Part shown: piece by piece, positions 26,216 to 34,792 of the stretch
Layout: each line of letters begins with the position of its first letter
How positions within the stretch are numbered: the first letter of the stretch is position 1
Origin: Ensifer adhaerens
GTDB taxonomy: Bacteria; Pseudomonadota; Alphaproteobacteria; Rhizobiales; Rhizobiaceae
DNA length: 64,000 nt
Assembly (NCBI RefSeq): GCF_028993555.1
Contig: NZ_CP118611.1
Span: forward strand, 1,420,001-1,484,000
Direction of reading: 5' to 3'
The notes under the pieces: model-generated
Told to the model about the DNA's origin: nothing
Databases searched by the model: none
The model's input: the letters and a program-made list of their open reading frames with translations, nothing else
Made by a program: the position numbers and the translations under genes

Positions 26216-27135
26216 GTCCGCACCAGGTTTTTCAAGAGGTTGTCCACAGCGACACTCGTCGCCCGGTCGACGCTTTCCTCCGTAAAACCGCCGGCATGCG
26301 GGGTCAGGATCACACGCTCGTGGCTGAGCAAAGAGGAGCTTTCCGGCGGCTCACTATGGAATACGTCGGTCGCCAGCGTCGAGACCTGTCCGCTATCAAG
26401 CGCCGCCAACATCGCGGCGTCATCGATCAGCTCGGCCCGTGCCGTGTTGACGATGATCACGCCCTTCTTCATGCGCGAGATCATGGTGCCGTCGAGAATG
26501 GGCTTTTCCCCCGGCGGGCAATGGAAGGAGACCGCGTCCGCCGAAACGAGCGCGTCTTCCAGTTCCGCGAAGCGAAATCCGGGGGGCGCGAAGCGGTCGT
26601 TCGGATAGGGATCATAACCGATCACCTCCATTCCCAACCCAAGAGCCATGCCCACAACCTCGCGGCCGATCGCACCGCAACCGATGACGGCAAGTGTTCG
26701 TCCTTTCACCTCCTGCCCTATCCGCCTGCGCCATTCTCCCTTGGCGAGTTGCTGATGCGACCAGGGGATATGCCGGTAGGACGAGAGCAGAAGCCCGACC
26801 GCGAGCTCTGCAACGCCACGGGCATTTGCCCCCATGGCACGCTCCACCGTTATGCCGCGAGCCTCGGCTTCACGAAGGTCGATGTTGTCGACCCCCGTGC
26901 CGTTGCGGCTGATGACGCGCAAGTCCTTGGCAGCGTCGAGCACCCGAACGCTGATCGGTTCTACGCCGGCCAGCCAGCCGACGCAGCCTGGGATCGCCCG
27001 CAAAAGGTCTTCCTCCGAAGGCGTTTTGCCCGGTGCAGGAAAGACGATTTCGAAACCCTCGTCCATCAGGCGCGAGAGGATTGGATGGCCCGAACCGGAG
27101 AGTGAACGGGGCGTGATAGCGATCCTACCGGGCAT
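26212..27135 (-). CDS. D-2-hydroxyacid dehydrogenase family protein
   Basis: This 307-residue NAD-dependent enzyme belongs to the phosphoglycerate dehydrogenase-like family. The dinucleotide motif is VIGCGAIGREV (152-157 core). The catalytic set Arg233 (NTARAELID), Glu262 (HSEPPE) and His280 (TPHAGGFTEES) is present, and NGTGVDNIDL binds substrate. There is no ACT domain, so it is the short form. It oxidises or reduces a 2-hydroxy acid at C2. It starts 12 bases behind the cupin isomerase and overlaps the next gene by four bases. Confidence 0.92.
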   Translation of the reverse strand: MPGRIAITPRSLSGSGHPILSRLMDEGFEIVFPAPGKTPSEEDLLRAIPGCVGWLAGVEPISVRVLDAAKDLRVISRNGTGVDNIDLREAEARGITVERAMGANARGVAELAVGLLLSSYRHIPWSHQQLAKGEWRRRIGQEVKGRTLAVIGCGAIGREVVGMALGLGMEVIGYDPYPNDRFAPPGFRFAELEDALVSADAVSFHCPPGEKPILDGTMISRMKKGVIIVNTARAELIDDAAMLAALDSGQVSTLATDVFHSEPPESSSLLSHERVILTPHAGGFTEESVDRATSVAVDNLLKNLVRT

Positions 27136-27147
27136 TGTTCTACTCGC

Positions 27148-27723
27148 TCAACCGTTCCAGCGGGGATTGTCGATGACGGTCGGCTTACCGTCGCGCTCGA
27201 CCATCAGCTTGCGGAACCCCTTGCTTTCGATGGTGCCATAGTCATGTCCTGCGTTGCCTGGGAACGCGAAGAAGGTGACGAGCGGCTCCGTCGGGTGCAC
27301 GTTGATCGAGCGGTGCGCCCAGCGGCCGGGCACATAGACCGCCTTGCCGGGCAGGAACTCGAGCCACTCCGTCTTCCCCTCGGGCGTCTCCATCATCATG
27401 TAGCCGTGGCCGCGCAGGCAGTAGTAGACCTCGGCTGTATCGATGACTGTGTGAAAATGGCCCTTGGTCATGTGATATTCGTCGCCGACCTTGCCGGGAT
27501 AGGTGATCGACGTGCCATAGGCGACATCCTTCTCGCTGTCCGGCACGCCCATGTCGTAGAATTCGTAGAGAAGCGTGTCGCCCTTCGCCAGCTGCGCCTC
27601 GTACGCCGTATGGTCATGGAACATGCCTTTCATTTTCGAGAGCGTGCGGCGGATGGGCTCGCGTGTCGAGCTGAGGCCGTTGTTCAGGTTGAATTCATGG
27701 AGGCTCGGGAGCATGTCGGTCAT
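27148..27723 (-). CDS. Cupin-type glucose-6-phosphate isomerase
   Basis: This 191-residue protein is of the archaeal-type (cupin) phosphoglucose isomerase family, unrelated to classical Pgi. The signature ITYPGKVGDEYHMTKGHFH is present, with metal ligands His89, His91, Glu98 and His137 (RWAHRSINVHP). The enzyme interconverts glucose-6-P and fructose-6-P, or a related aldose/ketose phosphate. Its place inside a catabolic operon of a bacterium suggests a dedicated isomerisation for this pathway. It lies between the AroE-like and the 2-hydroxyacid dehydrogenase genes with 12-base gaps. Confidence 0.9.
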   Translation of the reverse strand: MTDMLPSLHEFNLNNGLSSTREPIRRTLSKMKGMFHDHTAYEAQLAKGDTLLYEFYDMGVPDSEKDVAYGTSITYPGKVGDEYHMTKGHFHTVIDTAEVYYCLRGHGYMMMETPEGKTEWLEFLPGKAVYVPGRWAHRSINVHPTEPLVTFFAFPGNAGHDYGTIESKGFRKLMVERDGKPTVIDNPRWNG

Positions 27724-27735
27724 TGCGTCGTCCTT

Positions 27736-28683
27736 TCAGGCGGTTGCGTCGCGGGCGATACGGCTCAAGGCCTCGAAGGCTGGCCCGGACATGGGGATGT
27801 CGATGTCGAAAACTTCGGCGATCACGCGCGTCCAGCCGTGGATGAAGTAGACCCATCCATCATGGACCGTGAGGTTTCGCACGCCTGCCGAAGCGTGAGC
27901 CTGGTCGAGAAAGACGAGGTCGCCACGATAGTTGAATTCCCAGACGAGGCCGTTTTCCGGAAACCGCACCGCATCTGTGACCGGTGACCCCGGCCCGTCC
28001 TTGCCGAGGCCCGTGGCGTTGACGACCATGGAGCCGGCGGGCAGGTCCCCCACCACCCGGTCCGCCTCTTCAGGCGTCGGTGCGAGGCGATACTCGACAG
28101 GGATCGAGAAGCCGATCTCACCGTGCACGTGGCGCATCTCGGCAAGCGAGGCTTCGCGCCGGGCCGTCACGATGAGGCGCGCCGGCACGTCACCGCCAGC
28201 TTGCTTCTTGTTGTGCAGGTAGAGGGAAAGCGCCAACGACGAGCCGCCGGAACCCAGTACGCAAAGCGTTGCGCCGGTACGCGCCCAGTAGCCTTCGGGA
28301 ACGATCGCCTCGAAGCTAGCGCCTGCGGTGATCGGATCCTTCGCATGGCCGGCGAGGCGACCGTTTCGCTTTGAGATCGAACTGATCTCGTGCAGGGTGC
28401 GCGCGTAGGGGTCAAGGTCGTCGAAAATCTCGCGCGAGGCCTTCAGCAAGTTGACCTTGTGGGTTGTTACGAGCGCCCCCAGTGACAGTGGATCGGCTTT
28501 GATGAATTCGACTGCGCGGCGATAGTCGGCCGGATCGGAATTCGGAGCAAAATCGATGCCCTTCATCTCGGCATCAAGGCCGAGGTGCGCCGACCACGCC
28601 GGAAAGACCTTCATGATCGAAGATCTTCCGGTCGTAACCCCGATAAAATACATCGTGCGCCGGGAAGCTGGAACATATGCCAT
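27736..28683 (-). CDS. Shikimate-dehydrogenase-like oxidoreductase
   Basis: This 315-residue protein has the two-domain AroE fold. Lys76-77 region VTTHKVNLL corresponds to the catalytic Lys of shikimate dehydrogenases, HAKDPITAGASFE to the NTDxxGF substrate motif (altered), and VLGSGGSSLALSLYL to the nucleotide loop. The substrate motif differs and the chain is longer than biosynthetic AroE. The surroundings are sugar genes, so the substrate is probably a sugar-derived hydroxy compound and not shikimate. ATG at 28683 with GAGGA seven bases upstream was chosen over the TTG just before it. Confidence 0.8.
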   Translation of the reverse strand: MAYVPASRRTMYFIGVTTGRSSIMKVFPAWSAHLGLDAEMKGIDFAPNSDPADYRRAVEFIKADPLSLGALVTTHKVNLLKASREIFDDLDPYARTLHEISSISKRNGRLAGHAKDPITAGASFEAIVPEGYWARTGATLCVLGSGGSSLALSLYLHNKKQAGGDVPARLIVTARREASLAEMRHVHGEIGFSIPVEYRLAPTPEEADRVVGDLPAGSMVVNATGLGKDGPGSPVTDAVRFPENGLVWEFNYRGDLVFLDQAHASAGVRNLTVHDGWVYFIHGWTRVIAEVFDIDIPMSGPAFEALSRIARDATA

Positions 28684-28693
28684 CAAGACGTCC

Positions 28694-30193
28694 TCATTCG
28701 TGCTCGGCCCAATCCCGCGACCTATCGATGGTGCGGCACCAGCCGTGGTAAAGGTGATCGGCGGACGCTCTGTCCGTCGAGGGTAGGAATTCCCGGTCGA
28801 GCGCGAAGGCGGTGTGCAAGTCCGCCATGTCCTTCCAGTAGCCGACGGCGAGGCCGGCCAGGAACGCGGCGCCCCGCGCGGTCGTGTCGATGACCTTCGG
28901 GCGCAATACCCGCACGCCGAGCTGATCGGCCTGGAACTGCAGGACGAAATTGTTCATCGCTGCACCGCCGTCGACCTTGAGTTCGGCCAGGGCGATACCC
29001 GAGTCGGCTTCCATGCGATCGATCACGTCGCGGATCTGGTAGGCCATGGATTCCAGCGAGGCGCGGATCAAGTGATTGCGGTTCGCGCCGCGGGTGATTC
29101 CGACGATCGTGCCGCGCGCGTACTGGTCCCAGAAGGGCGCCGACAGGCCATTGAAGGCGGGAACGATGTAGACGCCGTTGGTGTCCGGCACTTCGAGCGC
29201 CGCCGCTTCCGTCTCCGAGGCGCTGTGAATGATCTTCAGTTCGTCGCGCAGCCACTGCACCACGGAGCCGACTGAGAAAAGCGTGCCTTCCAGCGCATAT
29301 TCCAGCTTTCCTCCAAGGCGCCAAGCGACCGTGGTGAGCAGGCCATTGTCCGAGGCCCGCATCTGCGAGCCCGTGTTCATCAGCAACGTGCCGCCGGTGC
29401 CGTAGGTGGCCTTGACCATGCCCTCGGCAAAACAGGATTGACCGAAGAGCGCGCCCTGCTGGTCGCCGATCGAGGAGGCGACCGGAATCTCGGCACCGAA
29501 AAGATCGCGATCGGTCAAGCCGTAGACCTCGGAACTGTCGCGCACCTCCGGCAGGATGGAGCGCGGCACGTTGAGTTCTGCCAGCAGGCGCTCGTCCCAA
29601 TCCCCGGTCTGGATGTTGAAGAGCAGCGTACGCGAGGCGTTTGAGGCGTCCGTGACATGGGCACGACCGCCCGTGAGGTTCCAAATCAACCAAGTGTCGA
29701 TCGTGCCGGCCGCAAGTTCTCCGCGCCTGGCCCGTTCGAGCGCTCCCGGCGTGTTTTCGAGAATCCAGGCCAGCTTGGTCCCTGAGAAGTAAGCGTCGAT
29801 GACCAGACCGGTTGTGTCTTTGACATAGCGCTCGAGCCCCCTCGCCTTCAGCTGGTCGCAGACGCCGGCCGTTCGCCGATCCTGCCAGACGAGGGCATTG
29901 TGCAGGGGAACTCCCGTCTTGCGATCCCAGATCAGGCAGGTTTCGCGCTGATTAGTGATACCAATGGCCACGACCTGCTGGGCATCGATGCCTGCATTGT
30001 GCATAACTTCGCGCGCGACCGAGAGCTGCGTCGACCAGATTTCGTTGGCGTCATGCTCGACCCAGCCGGGCCGCGGGTAGATCTGCCGGAACTCCCTTTG
30101 CGCGAGCGAGACGATATTGCCCGCCCTGTCGAACAGGATCGCTCTTGCGCTGGACGTTCCCTCGTCCAGCGCCATGACGTAGCGCTCCACCAT
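28694..30193 (-). CDS. glpK: Glycerol kinase (FGGY family)
   Basis: This is a 499-residue carbohydrate kinase. It shows the full GlpK signature: [13 protein letters not shown] at the N-terminus, NQRETCLIW with Arg83 and Glu84, [15 protein letters not shown] with Tyr135, [10 protein letters not shown] with catalytic Asp244, and [12 protein letters not shown]. These residues bind glycerol in E. coli GlpK, so a glycerol-like triol or short polyol is the likely substrate. The ATG at 30193 is preceded by GGGAGGAG. A much longer upstream frame is only a shadow of the neighbouring dehydrogenase. It lies 23 bases behind the zinc dehydrogenase gene. Confidence 0.88.
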   Translation of the reverse strand: MVERYVMALDEGTSSARAILFDRAGNIVSLAQREFRQIYPRPGWVEHDANEIWSTQLSVAREVMHNAGIDAQQVVAIGITNQRETCLIWDRKTGVPLHNALVWQDRRTAGVCDQLKARGLERYVKDTTGLVIDAYFSGTKLAWILENTPGALERARRGELAAGTIDTWLIWNLTGGRAHVTDASNASRTLLFNIQTGDWDERLLAELNVPRSILPEVRDSSEVYGLTDRDLFGAEIPVASSIGDQQGALFGQSCFAEGMVKATYGTGGTLLMNTGSQMRASDNGLLTTVAWRLGGKLEYALEGTLFSVGSVVQWLRDELKIIHSASETEAAALEVPDTNGVYIVPAFNGLSAPFWDQYARGTIVGITRGANRNHLIRASLESMAYQIRDVIDRMEADSGIALAELKVDGGAAMNNFVLQFQADQLGVRVLRPKVIDTTARGAAFLAGLAVGYWKDMADLHTAFALDREFLPSTDRASADHLYHGWCRTIDRSRDWAEHE

Positions 30194-30216
30194 GGTAATC
30201 TCCTCCCATACATGCG

Positions 30217-31266
30217 TCAGTCGTTCGGCTTGAACAGGATCTTGTGATACCTGCCGAAGCTTCGCTCTTTCAGTGCCTTGAAAATGGACGGCGCCTCCTC
30301 GAGCGTCGCCCGGTGCGTGATCAGCGGCTCGACCGTCAGCCGGCCGTCTGCGAGCAAACCGATGATGTCGAACCATTCCTTTCCGGGGAACGGCAGCGAA
30401 TAGGAGTTCCAGGACCCGACGACCTGAAGCTCTTCGCGGACGATGCGTGCGAATGCCTTCTCCGCGAAGGAAACGTCTCCATACGCCGTGCCGTAGAGCA
30501 TGACAGTGCCCTGCTTGGCAGTTACCAAGATGGACATGTTGCGGCCCGGCTCGGAGCCGGCGCATTCCAGCGCAACCGCAACGCCGCGGCCGCCAGTCGC
30601 CTCCCGCACACGGGCGACCACATCGTCCCTTACCGGGTTCAGGCAGAGGTCCGCGCCGACCTCGCGTGCAAGCGCCAGCTTGTCGTCATCGACGTCGATA
30701 GCTATCAGCGGCCGCGCGCCGGAGAGCTTAGCGAATTGTAGCGCGAAATAGCCGAGCGCGCCGCAGCCAACCACGGCGATCGCATCGCCGAGCTTGATAT
30801 CCAGTTTGTGGATGCCGTGCAGAATGATCGCCGCAGGCTCGATGGTCGCCGCTACCTCGTAGGGCACGTTGTCCGGCACCTTCAACACGTTTGCGGCGGG
30901 CGCACAGAGGTACTGCGCGAACGCCCCGTCGCTGCGCGAGCCCATGAAGTCATAATCGTCGCACAGGTGAAACTTGCCGGCTTCGCACCACTGGCACTTG
31001 CGGCAGGGCATCAGCGGTGCAACTGCCACCCGATCGCCAACATTCAGATGGCTGACGGAAGCGCCCACCCTCTCCACACGTCCGGCGAATTCATGTCCCG
31101 GAATGGTGGGGAAGTGGTAGGTACCTGTCACCATGACGCGGCCGATGTCCGAACCGCAGATGCCGGCGGCCTTGACCTCGACCAGGACATCGTCCGGTCC
31201 GATTTCAGGGACCGGTACGTCCTCGATCCTGAGATCGCCGGGCGCATGCAACACAGCAGCCTTCAT
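30217..31266 (-). CDS. Zinc-dependent alcohol/polyol dehydrogenase (copy 2)
   Basis: This is a 349-residue medium-chain dehydrogenase of the sorbitol/galactitol-1-phosphate dehydrogenase type. Catalytic zinc ligands are Cys37 (AAGICGSD), His58-Glu59 (PGHEFAG) and the later Glu in TIEPAAI. The structural zinc is bound by the four Cys in [16 protein letters not shown]. The nucleotide motif is [15 protein letters not shown]. It would oxidise a secondary alcohol of a polyol or polyol phosphate to a ketose. The ATG overlaps the stop of the related gene upstream (ATGA at 31263-31266). Confidence 0.92.
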   Translation of the reverse strand: MKAAVLHAPGDLRIEDVPVPEIGPDDVLVEVKAAGICGSDIGRVMVTGTYHFPTIPGHEFAGRVERVGASVSHLNVGDRVAVAPLMPCRKCQWCEAGKFHLCDDYDFMGSRSDGAFAQYLCAPAANVLKVPDNVPYEVAATIEPAAIILHGIHKLDIKLGDAIAVVGCGALGYFALQFAKLSGARPLIAIDVDDDKLALAREVGADLCLNPVRDDVVARVREATGGRGVAVALECAGSEPGRNMSILVTAKQGTVMLYGTAYGDVSFAEKAFARIVREELQVVGSWNSYSLPFPGKEWFDIIGLLADGRLTVEPLITHRATLEEAPSIFKALKERSFGRYHKILFKPND

Positions 31267-32321
31267 TGCAGCTTCTCCTCCTGCGGGTAGATGATCGTTT
31301 TCATGCCCTTGCCGGATAAAGCATGCTCGAACGCGGTGACCGCATCCGCAATGCCAAAGCGATGGGTAACGACGTCGGTCACACGGATCCTGCCGGTCTC
31401 GACGAGCCGGAGCGCGCGGGCGTAGTCTTCGATGCTGGAGCCGGTCGAGCCGAGAAGCTTCAGGCCCCAGTAGTGAACCTTGTTCGTATCGAGTTCGACG
31501 AGCGTTCCCTTGTTGAGACCGGAAAAGAAATTCATGCGGCCCAGACGCGCTAGGCAGGACAAGGCCTGGACCTGAAGCTCAGGAGCAGGCGCGCAGGTCA
31601 GGGCGACATCGACACCACGACCACCTGTCAGGCGCATTACCTCGTCGACCACCTCGACTTTGCTGGAATCCACCGTGTGCGTAGCACCCAGCGGGGCGAT
31701 CTCCTCAAGCCGTTCAGCGCGACGGCCGACGACGATCACTTGCCCCGCACCGTAGGCGCGGGCAAGTTGCAGGAACATGCCCGCGATCGGCCCGGTTCCG
31801 AGGATCAGCACGCGATCTTCCGGCGCTACCGAAAGATCCTTCCAGGCATTGAAGCAGCAGGAAAGCGGCTCGACCAGCGAGGCCTCCTCGTAGCTCATCG
31901 CCTCGGGGATCTCGAAGAGGTTACCACCAGAGATGGCCCCAGCGGTGACGATCATGTACTGCTGAAAGCCACCATCGATATCAATGCCGAAGGCCTTGTA
32001 GTCCGGGCACATGTTGTTGAGGCCTTTGCGGCACATATCGCAATGGCCGCATCCGATGTTTGGCACGACGGAAACCCGCTGGCCCAGCCGCCAGTGCGAC
32101 ACGTGGCGACCGACCTCAACTATCTCACCTGAAAGCTCGTGGCCGAGCACGCGCGTGTCATTGACCCCGACGCGAAAATGGCCGCCGCGCAGGACCTTGA
32201 GATCCGTGCCGCAGATCGAGGCGGCGAAGACGCGGACCAACACCTCGTCGTCCCGAGGCTGCGGGCGCGGCCTCTCCTCGAGAACGATGCGGCCCTTGCC
32301 CTGATATACGGCGGCCTTCAT
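31263..32321 (-). CDS. Zinc-dependent alcohol/polyol dehydrogenase (copy 1)
   Basis: This 352-residue medium-chain dehydrogenase has catalytic Cys37 (AASICGTD), His61-Glu62 (LGHELSG), the structural zinc cluster CGHCDMCRKGLNNMC, and Rossmann loop ILGTGPIAGMFLQLA. It is of the same broad type as the following gene but clearly diverged, so two oxidation steps or two substrates are likely. The ATG at 32321 has GGAGG upstream. The four-base spacing to the SDR stop and four-base overlap with the next gene show one operon. Confidence 0.92.
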   Translation of the reverse strand: MKAAVYQGKGRIVLEERPRPQPRDDEVLVRVFAASICGTDLKVLRGGHFRVGVNDTRVLGHELSGEIVEVGRHVSHWRLGQRVSVVPNIGCGHCDMCRKGLNNMCPDYKAFGIDIDGGFQQYMIVTAGAISGGNLFEIPEAMSYEEASLVEPLSCCFNAWKDLSVAPEDRVLILGTGPIAGMFLQLARAYGAGQVIVVGRRAERLEEIAPLGATHTVDSSKVEVVDEVMRLTGGRGVDVALTCAPAPELQVQALSCLARLGRMNFFSGLNKGTLVELDTNKVHYWGLKLLGSTGSSIEDYARALRLVETGRIRVTDVVTHRFGIADAVTAFEHALSGKGMKTIIYPQEEKLQ

Positions 32322-32325
32322 TGCG

Positions 32326-33159
32326 TCACACCTCCATGCCGTAGCGGTGGGCCTTGTGGGTCGGATAGAGCGAGATGGTTGGGATCGTGACGTCCGGAGT
32401 GCGCGTGGCAACGTAGAGCGCCAGCCAAGCGACGTTGTCGACGTCGATGCAGGAGGCGTGGATGCCTTCCTTGATCTCCTTCTCGTCGAGCCAACCGTCC
32501 ACGTAGGCTTCAAGATCGCCGTCGTAGAGGCCCTTGTCGATGATCTCGGTCATCGGCGTCTTGACGTGACTCGGATTGAGCACCGTCACCCCGATCTTCT
32601 TGTCTTTGCCTTCGAGAAGAATGTTCTTGGAGAAGCCCAGCATGCCATGTTTCGAAGCACGGTAGGGGCTATGGCCCGGCCCGGAGGCGACGCGGGTGGA
32701 GGACGAGCCCATATTGATGATGCGACCGCCCTCAGCTTGCTTTTCCATGTAGAGGAAAGCTTCGCGGCAGCACAGGAAGACCGCCGTCAGGTTCGGACCG
32801 ATCGTCTTGTTCCATTCGTCGAGGGTAACGCGGGTGACCGGTGGCGCAAGACTGTCGCGCCCGGCGGAATTGACGACCACGTCGATCGAACCGAAGGCTT
32901 CGTTGACCTGCCTGAAGAAGGAGCGGACGGTTTCTTCCTCGCAGACGTCGGCGTAGATCGGCAGAACCGTACCACCATCAGCTTTGATCTCGCTAGCGAC
33001 GCGCTCAAGGCGCTCGCGGTCAAAGTCAATCATGGCGACCTTGGCGCCGTTTTGCGCGTAGATCCGTGCGACCGCCTCGCCGATGCCGGACGCCGCACCC
33101 GTGATGATGCAGGATTTCCCCTTGAGGGACAGCCCCTCAGATAGGGTGTTGCTAGCCAT
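32326..33159 (-). CDS. Short-chain dehydrogenase/reductase
   Basis: This 277-residue classical SDR has cofactor loop ITGAASGIGEAVA, VVNSAGRD, catalytic Ser in NMGSSSTRV and YRASK. The C-terminal part is longer than usual (EAYVDGWLDEKEIKEGIHAS) and ends in SLYPTHKAHRYGMEV. Asp in MIDFDRER after beta-2 suggests NAD preference. It is the second gene of the catabolic operon, 57 bases behind the KDPG aldolase gene. Confidence 0.92.
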   Translation of the reverse strand: MASNTLSEGLSLKGKSCIITGAASGIGEAVARIYAQNGAKVAMIDFDRERLERVASEIKADGGTVLPIYADVCEEETVRSFFRQVNEAFGSIDVVVNSAGRDSLAPPVTRVTLDEWNKTIGPNLTAVFLCCREAFLYMEKQAEGGRIINMGSSSTRVASGPGHSPYRASKHGMLGFSKNILLEGKDKKIGVTVLNPSHVKTPMTEIIDKGLYDGDLEAYVDGWLDEKEIKEGIHASCIDVDNVAWLALYVATRTPDVTIPTISLYPTHKAHRYGMEV

Positions 33160-33216
33160 TTGAACCTCCGTGTTTCGCCCCTTCCGGAGCCTGTTTCGAA
33201 CGTTGTGAAAGCCGCC

Positions 33217-33861
33217 TCAGCCCCTAGCGGCCAGGGCGACGGCCTCTGCAGTCAACCGACTGATTTCCTTGAAATTTCTTTCTCGGATGAGCTTTGCGTC
33301 CACCATCCAGGAGCCACCGCAGGCAAGAACCGTGGGAAGCGCCAGGTAAGAGGCCAGGTTGGCCGGACCAATCCCGCCGGTCGGAACGAAGCGCATGCCC
33401 GGATATGGTCCAGCGAGCGCCTTGAGAAATGGCACCCCGCCACTCGGCTCCGCCGGGAAAAACTTCACCGCCTCCAGCCCGAAGCTCATCGCTTGTTCGA
33501 CACCCGTCGGGTTGTTGACGCCCGGCACGATCGGCAGCGCAGCAGCAAGCGAAGCTTCCACGATTGCGGGATTGAAACCCGGCGTAACGATGAACTGTGC
33601 GCCGGCGCTACCGGCTGCCGCCAAATGCTCCCTCGTCAGCACCGTACCAGCCCCGATCAACATTTCCGGGACGCTGTTGCGGATAAGAGAAATCGCGCCT
33701 GCAGCCGCCGCCGTGCGGAAGGTTATCTCCGCTACAGCCAAGCCGCCTTCCAGCAGCGCTGTCGCAAGCGGAATAGCATCTGCAAGGGCGTCCAGCACCA
33801 CAACGGGCAGAATGCCGGCAGCAGCGACGCGTGCGGAGACGTCGGCGGCGGTTGACTTCAT
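33217..33861 (-). CDS. eda: KDPG/KHG-type 2-keto-3-deoxy aldolase
   Basis: This is a 214-residue class I aldolase. Glu45 (AEITFRT) and the Schiff-base Lys133 (VKFFPAEPSGG) fall at the same positions as in E. coli Eda; VPTGGIGPANLASYL binds phosphate. It splits 2-keto-3-deoxy-6-phosphogluconate, or a related keto-deoxy acid, into pyruvate and an aldehyde. The ATG at 33861 has GGAGG five bases upstream; a TTG four codons earlier does not. It is the first gene of the long minus-strand catabolic block. Confidence 0.93.
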   Translation of the reverse strand: MKSTAADVSARVAAAGILPVVVLDALADAIPLATALLEGGLAVAEITFRTAAAAGAISLIRNSVPEMLIGAGTVLTREHLAAAGSAGAQFIVTPGFNPAIVEASLAAALPIVPGVNNPTGVEQAMSFGLEAVKFFPAEPSGGVPFLKALAGPYPGMRFVPTGGIGPANLASYLALPTVLACGGSWMVDAKLIRERNFKEISRLTAEAVALAARG

Positions 33862-33895
33862 CGCTTCCTCCAATCGAATTCGTTACCGTGCGTGA

Positions 33896-33924
33896 TTGAT
33901 AGAATGAAATTTGTTATTGCGCAA
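33896..33924 (-). promoter_or_regulatory. Candidate promoter with embedded RpiR-type motif
   Basis: On the minus strand TTGCGC (33924-33919), a 17-base spacer and TATCAA (33901-33896) form a sigma-70-like promoter 35 bases before the aldolase ATG. The motif AGAATGAAATTT (plus strand 33901-33912) fills part of the spacer, a position fit for repression. The divergent HAD gene starts at 34055. The remaining gap is AT-rich (33930-33957). Confidence 0.5.
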
Positions 33925-34054
33925 CCATAAAAAAATTGATTTTTATTTTTTGTACAGAACGAAATTCAAAAGCACTTCATCCAGAGGCGCGCGAAACCCG
34001 TGTGGCCACTGGTAAAAAGGCAATGACCTCAATCTCGAACAGCGCGGAACGACA

Positions 34055-34690
34055 ATGATCAAGGCAGTCTTGTGGGACATGGATGGCACATTGGTTGACA
34101 GCGAAGGCATCGCCGTTTCGGCCCTTGCCTTAGCCATGGAGGAGGCTGGATTGACGCCTCCAACGGACCTCATGCAACGGGTGGTCGGGCGCTCTGCAGA
34201 CGAGATTTACCGAAACATGGTCAGTGACTTCGGACTACGCGCCGGTCCTTTGGAATGGGAGCGCCGCAAGCACCACTTTTACTTCCGCGCGGCCGACCAG
34301 CTCAGAGGCTACGACGATGCCGTGCTAACATGGCACCGACTGGACGCCGCGAACATTCGCCAGGCGGTGGTCTCAAACAGCGACCGCGCGATCGTCGACG
34401 TGAATCTGCGAGTTGCCGGCCTTGCACGACCGGGTCTCGTCACCGTCGCTCGAAACGACGTGTTGCGGGGCAAACCTGACCCCGAGGGATATCTGAGAGC
34501 CACATACTTGTTAGGCGTCGAGCCCCACGAGTGCTTGATTGTCGAAGACAGCGCCAGCGGCGCGGCGGCGGCCCTTTCCGCCGGCATCGAGACGGTCTTT
34601 GTGCCGCACAGCCATAGCTCGGCACCGGCGGGCGTCAGGACCCTTTCGTCGATGAGCCAATTGGAGCAGGAAGTACTCGAACCAGCATGA
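34055..34690 (+). CDS. HAD-superfamily sugar-phosphate phosphatase/phosphomutase
   Basis: This 211-residue HAD subfamily IA protein is of the beta-phosphoglucomutase/2-deoxyglucose-6-phosphatase type. Motif I is LWDMDGTLVDS with nucleophile Asp8 and acid Asp10, motif II is VVSNSDRAIV, motif III Lys is in RGKPDPEGY, and motif IV is LIVEDSASGAAAA. The cap domain lies at about 17-80. It is divergent from the catabolic operon, so control by the motif at 33901 is possible. It precedes the GMC gene but with a 102-base gap carrying a separate GntR-type site. Confidence 0.9.
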   Translation: MIKAVLWDMDGTLVDSEGIAVSALALAMEEAGLTPPTDLMQRVVGRSADEIYRNMVSDFGLRAGPLEWERRKHHFYFRAADQLRGYDDAVLTWHRLDAANIRQAVVSNSDRAIVDVNLRVAGLARPGLVTVARNDVLRGKPDPEGYLRATYLLGVEPHECLIVEDSASGAAAALSAGIETVFVPHSHSSAPAGVRTLSSMSQLEQEVLEPA

Positions 34691-34754
34691 CGCCACTCGC
34701 GCGCCTCTCACAGCCGCCTCGTGGCGGTTGACGAACCACTCTCGCTTCCATTAG

Positions 34755-34769
34755 AATATATGATATATT
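34755..34769. promoter_or_regulatory. Candidate GntR operator 1
   Basis: AATATATGATATATT is a perfect 15-base palindrome. Its 13-base core ATATATGATATAT is identical (as reverse complement) to sites at 38666 and 45359. It ends 23 bases before the GMC oxidoreductase ATG, a place suited to repression by the FCD-type GntR protein encoded two genes on. Confidence 0.7.
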
Positions 34770-34792
34770 ATCGTTCTACTTGGGAGGAATCA

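Noticed and set aside
28694..30565. Longer kinase gene starting near 30565
   Set aside because: The added N-terminus is antisense-like sequence over the dehydrogenase gene. The ATG at 30193 has GGAGG and matches the glycerol kinase N-terminus.
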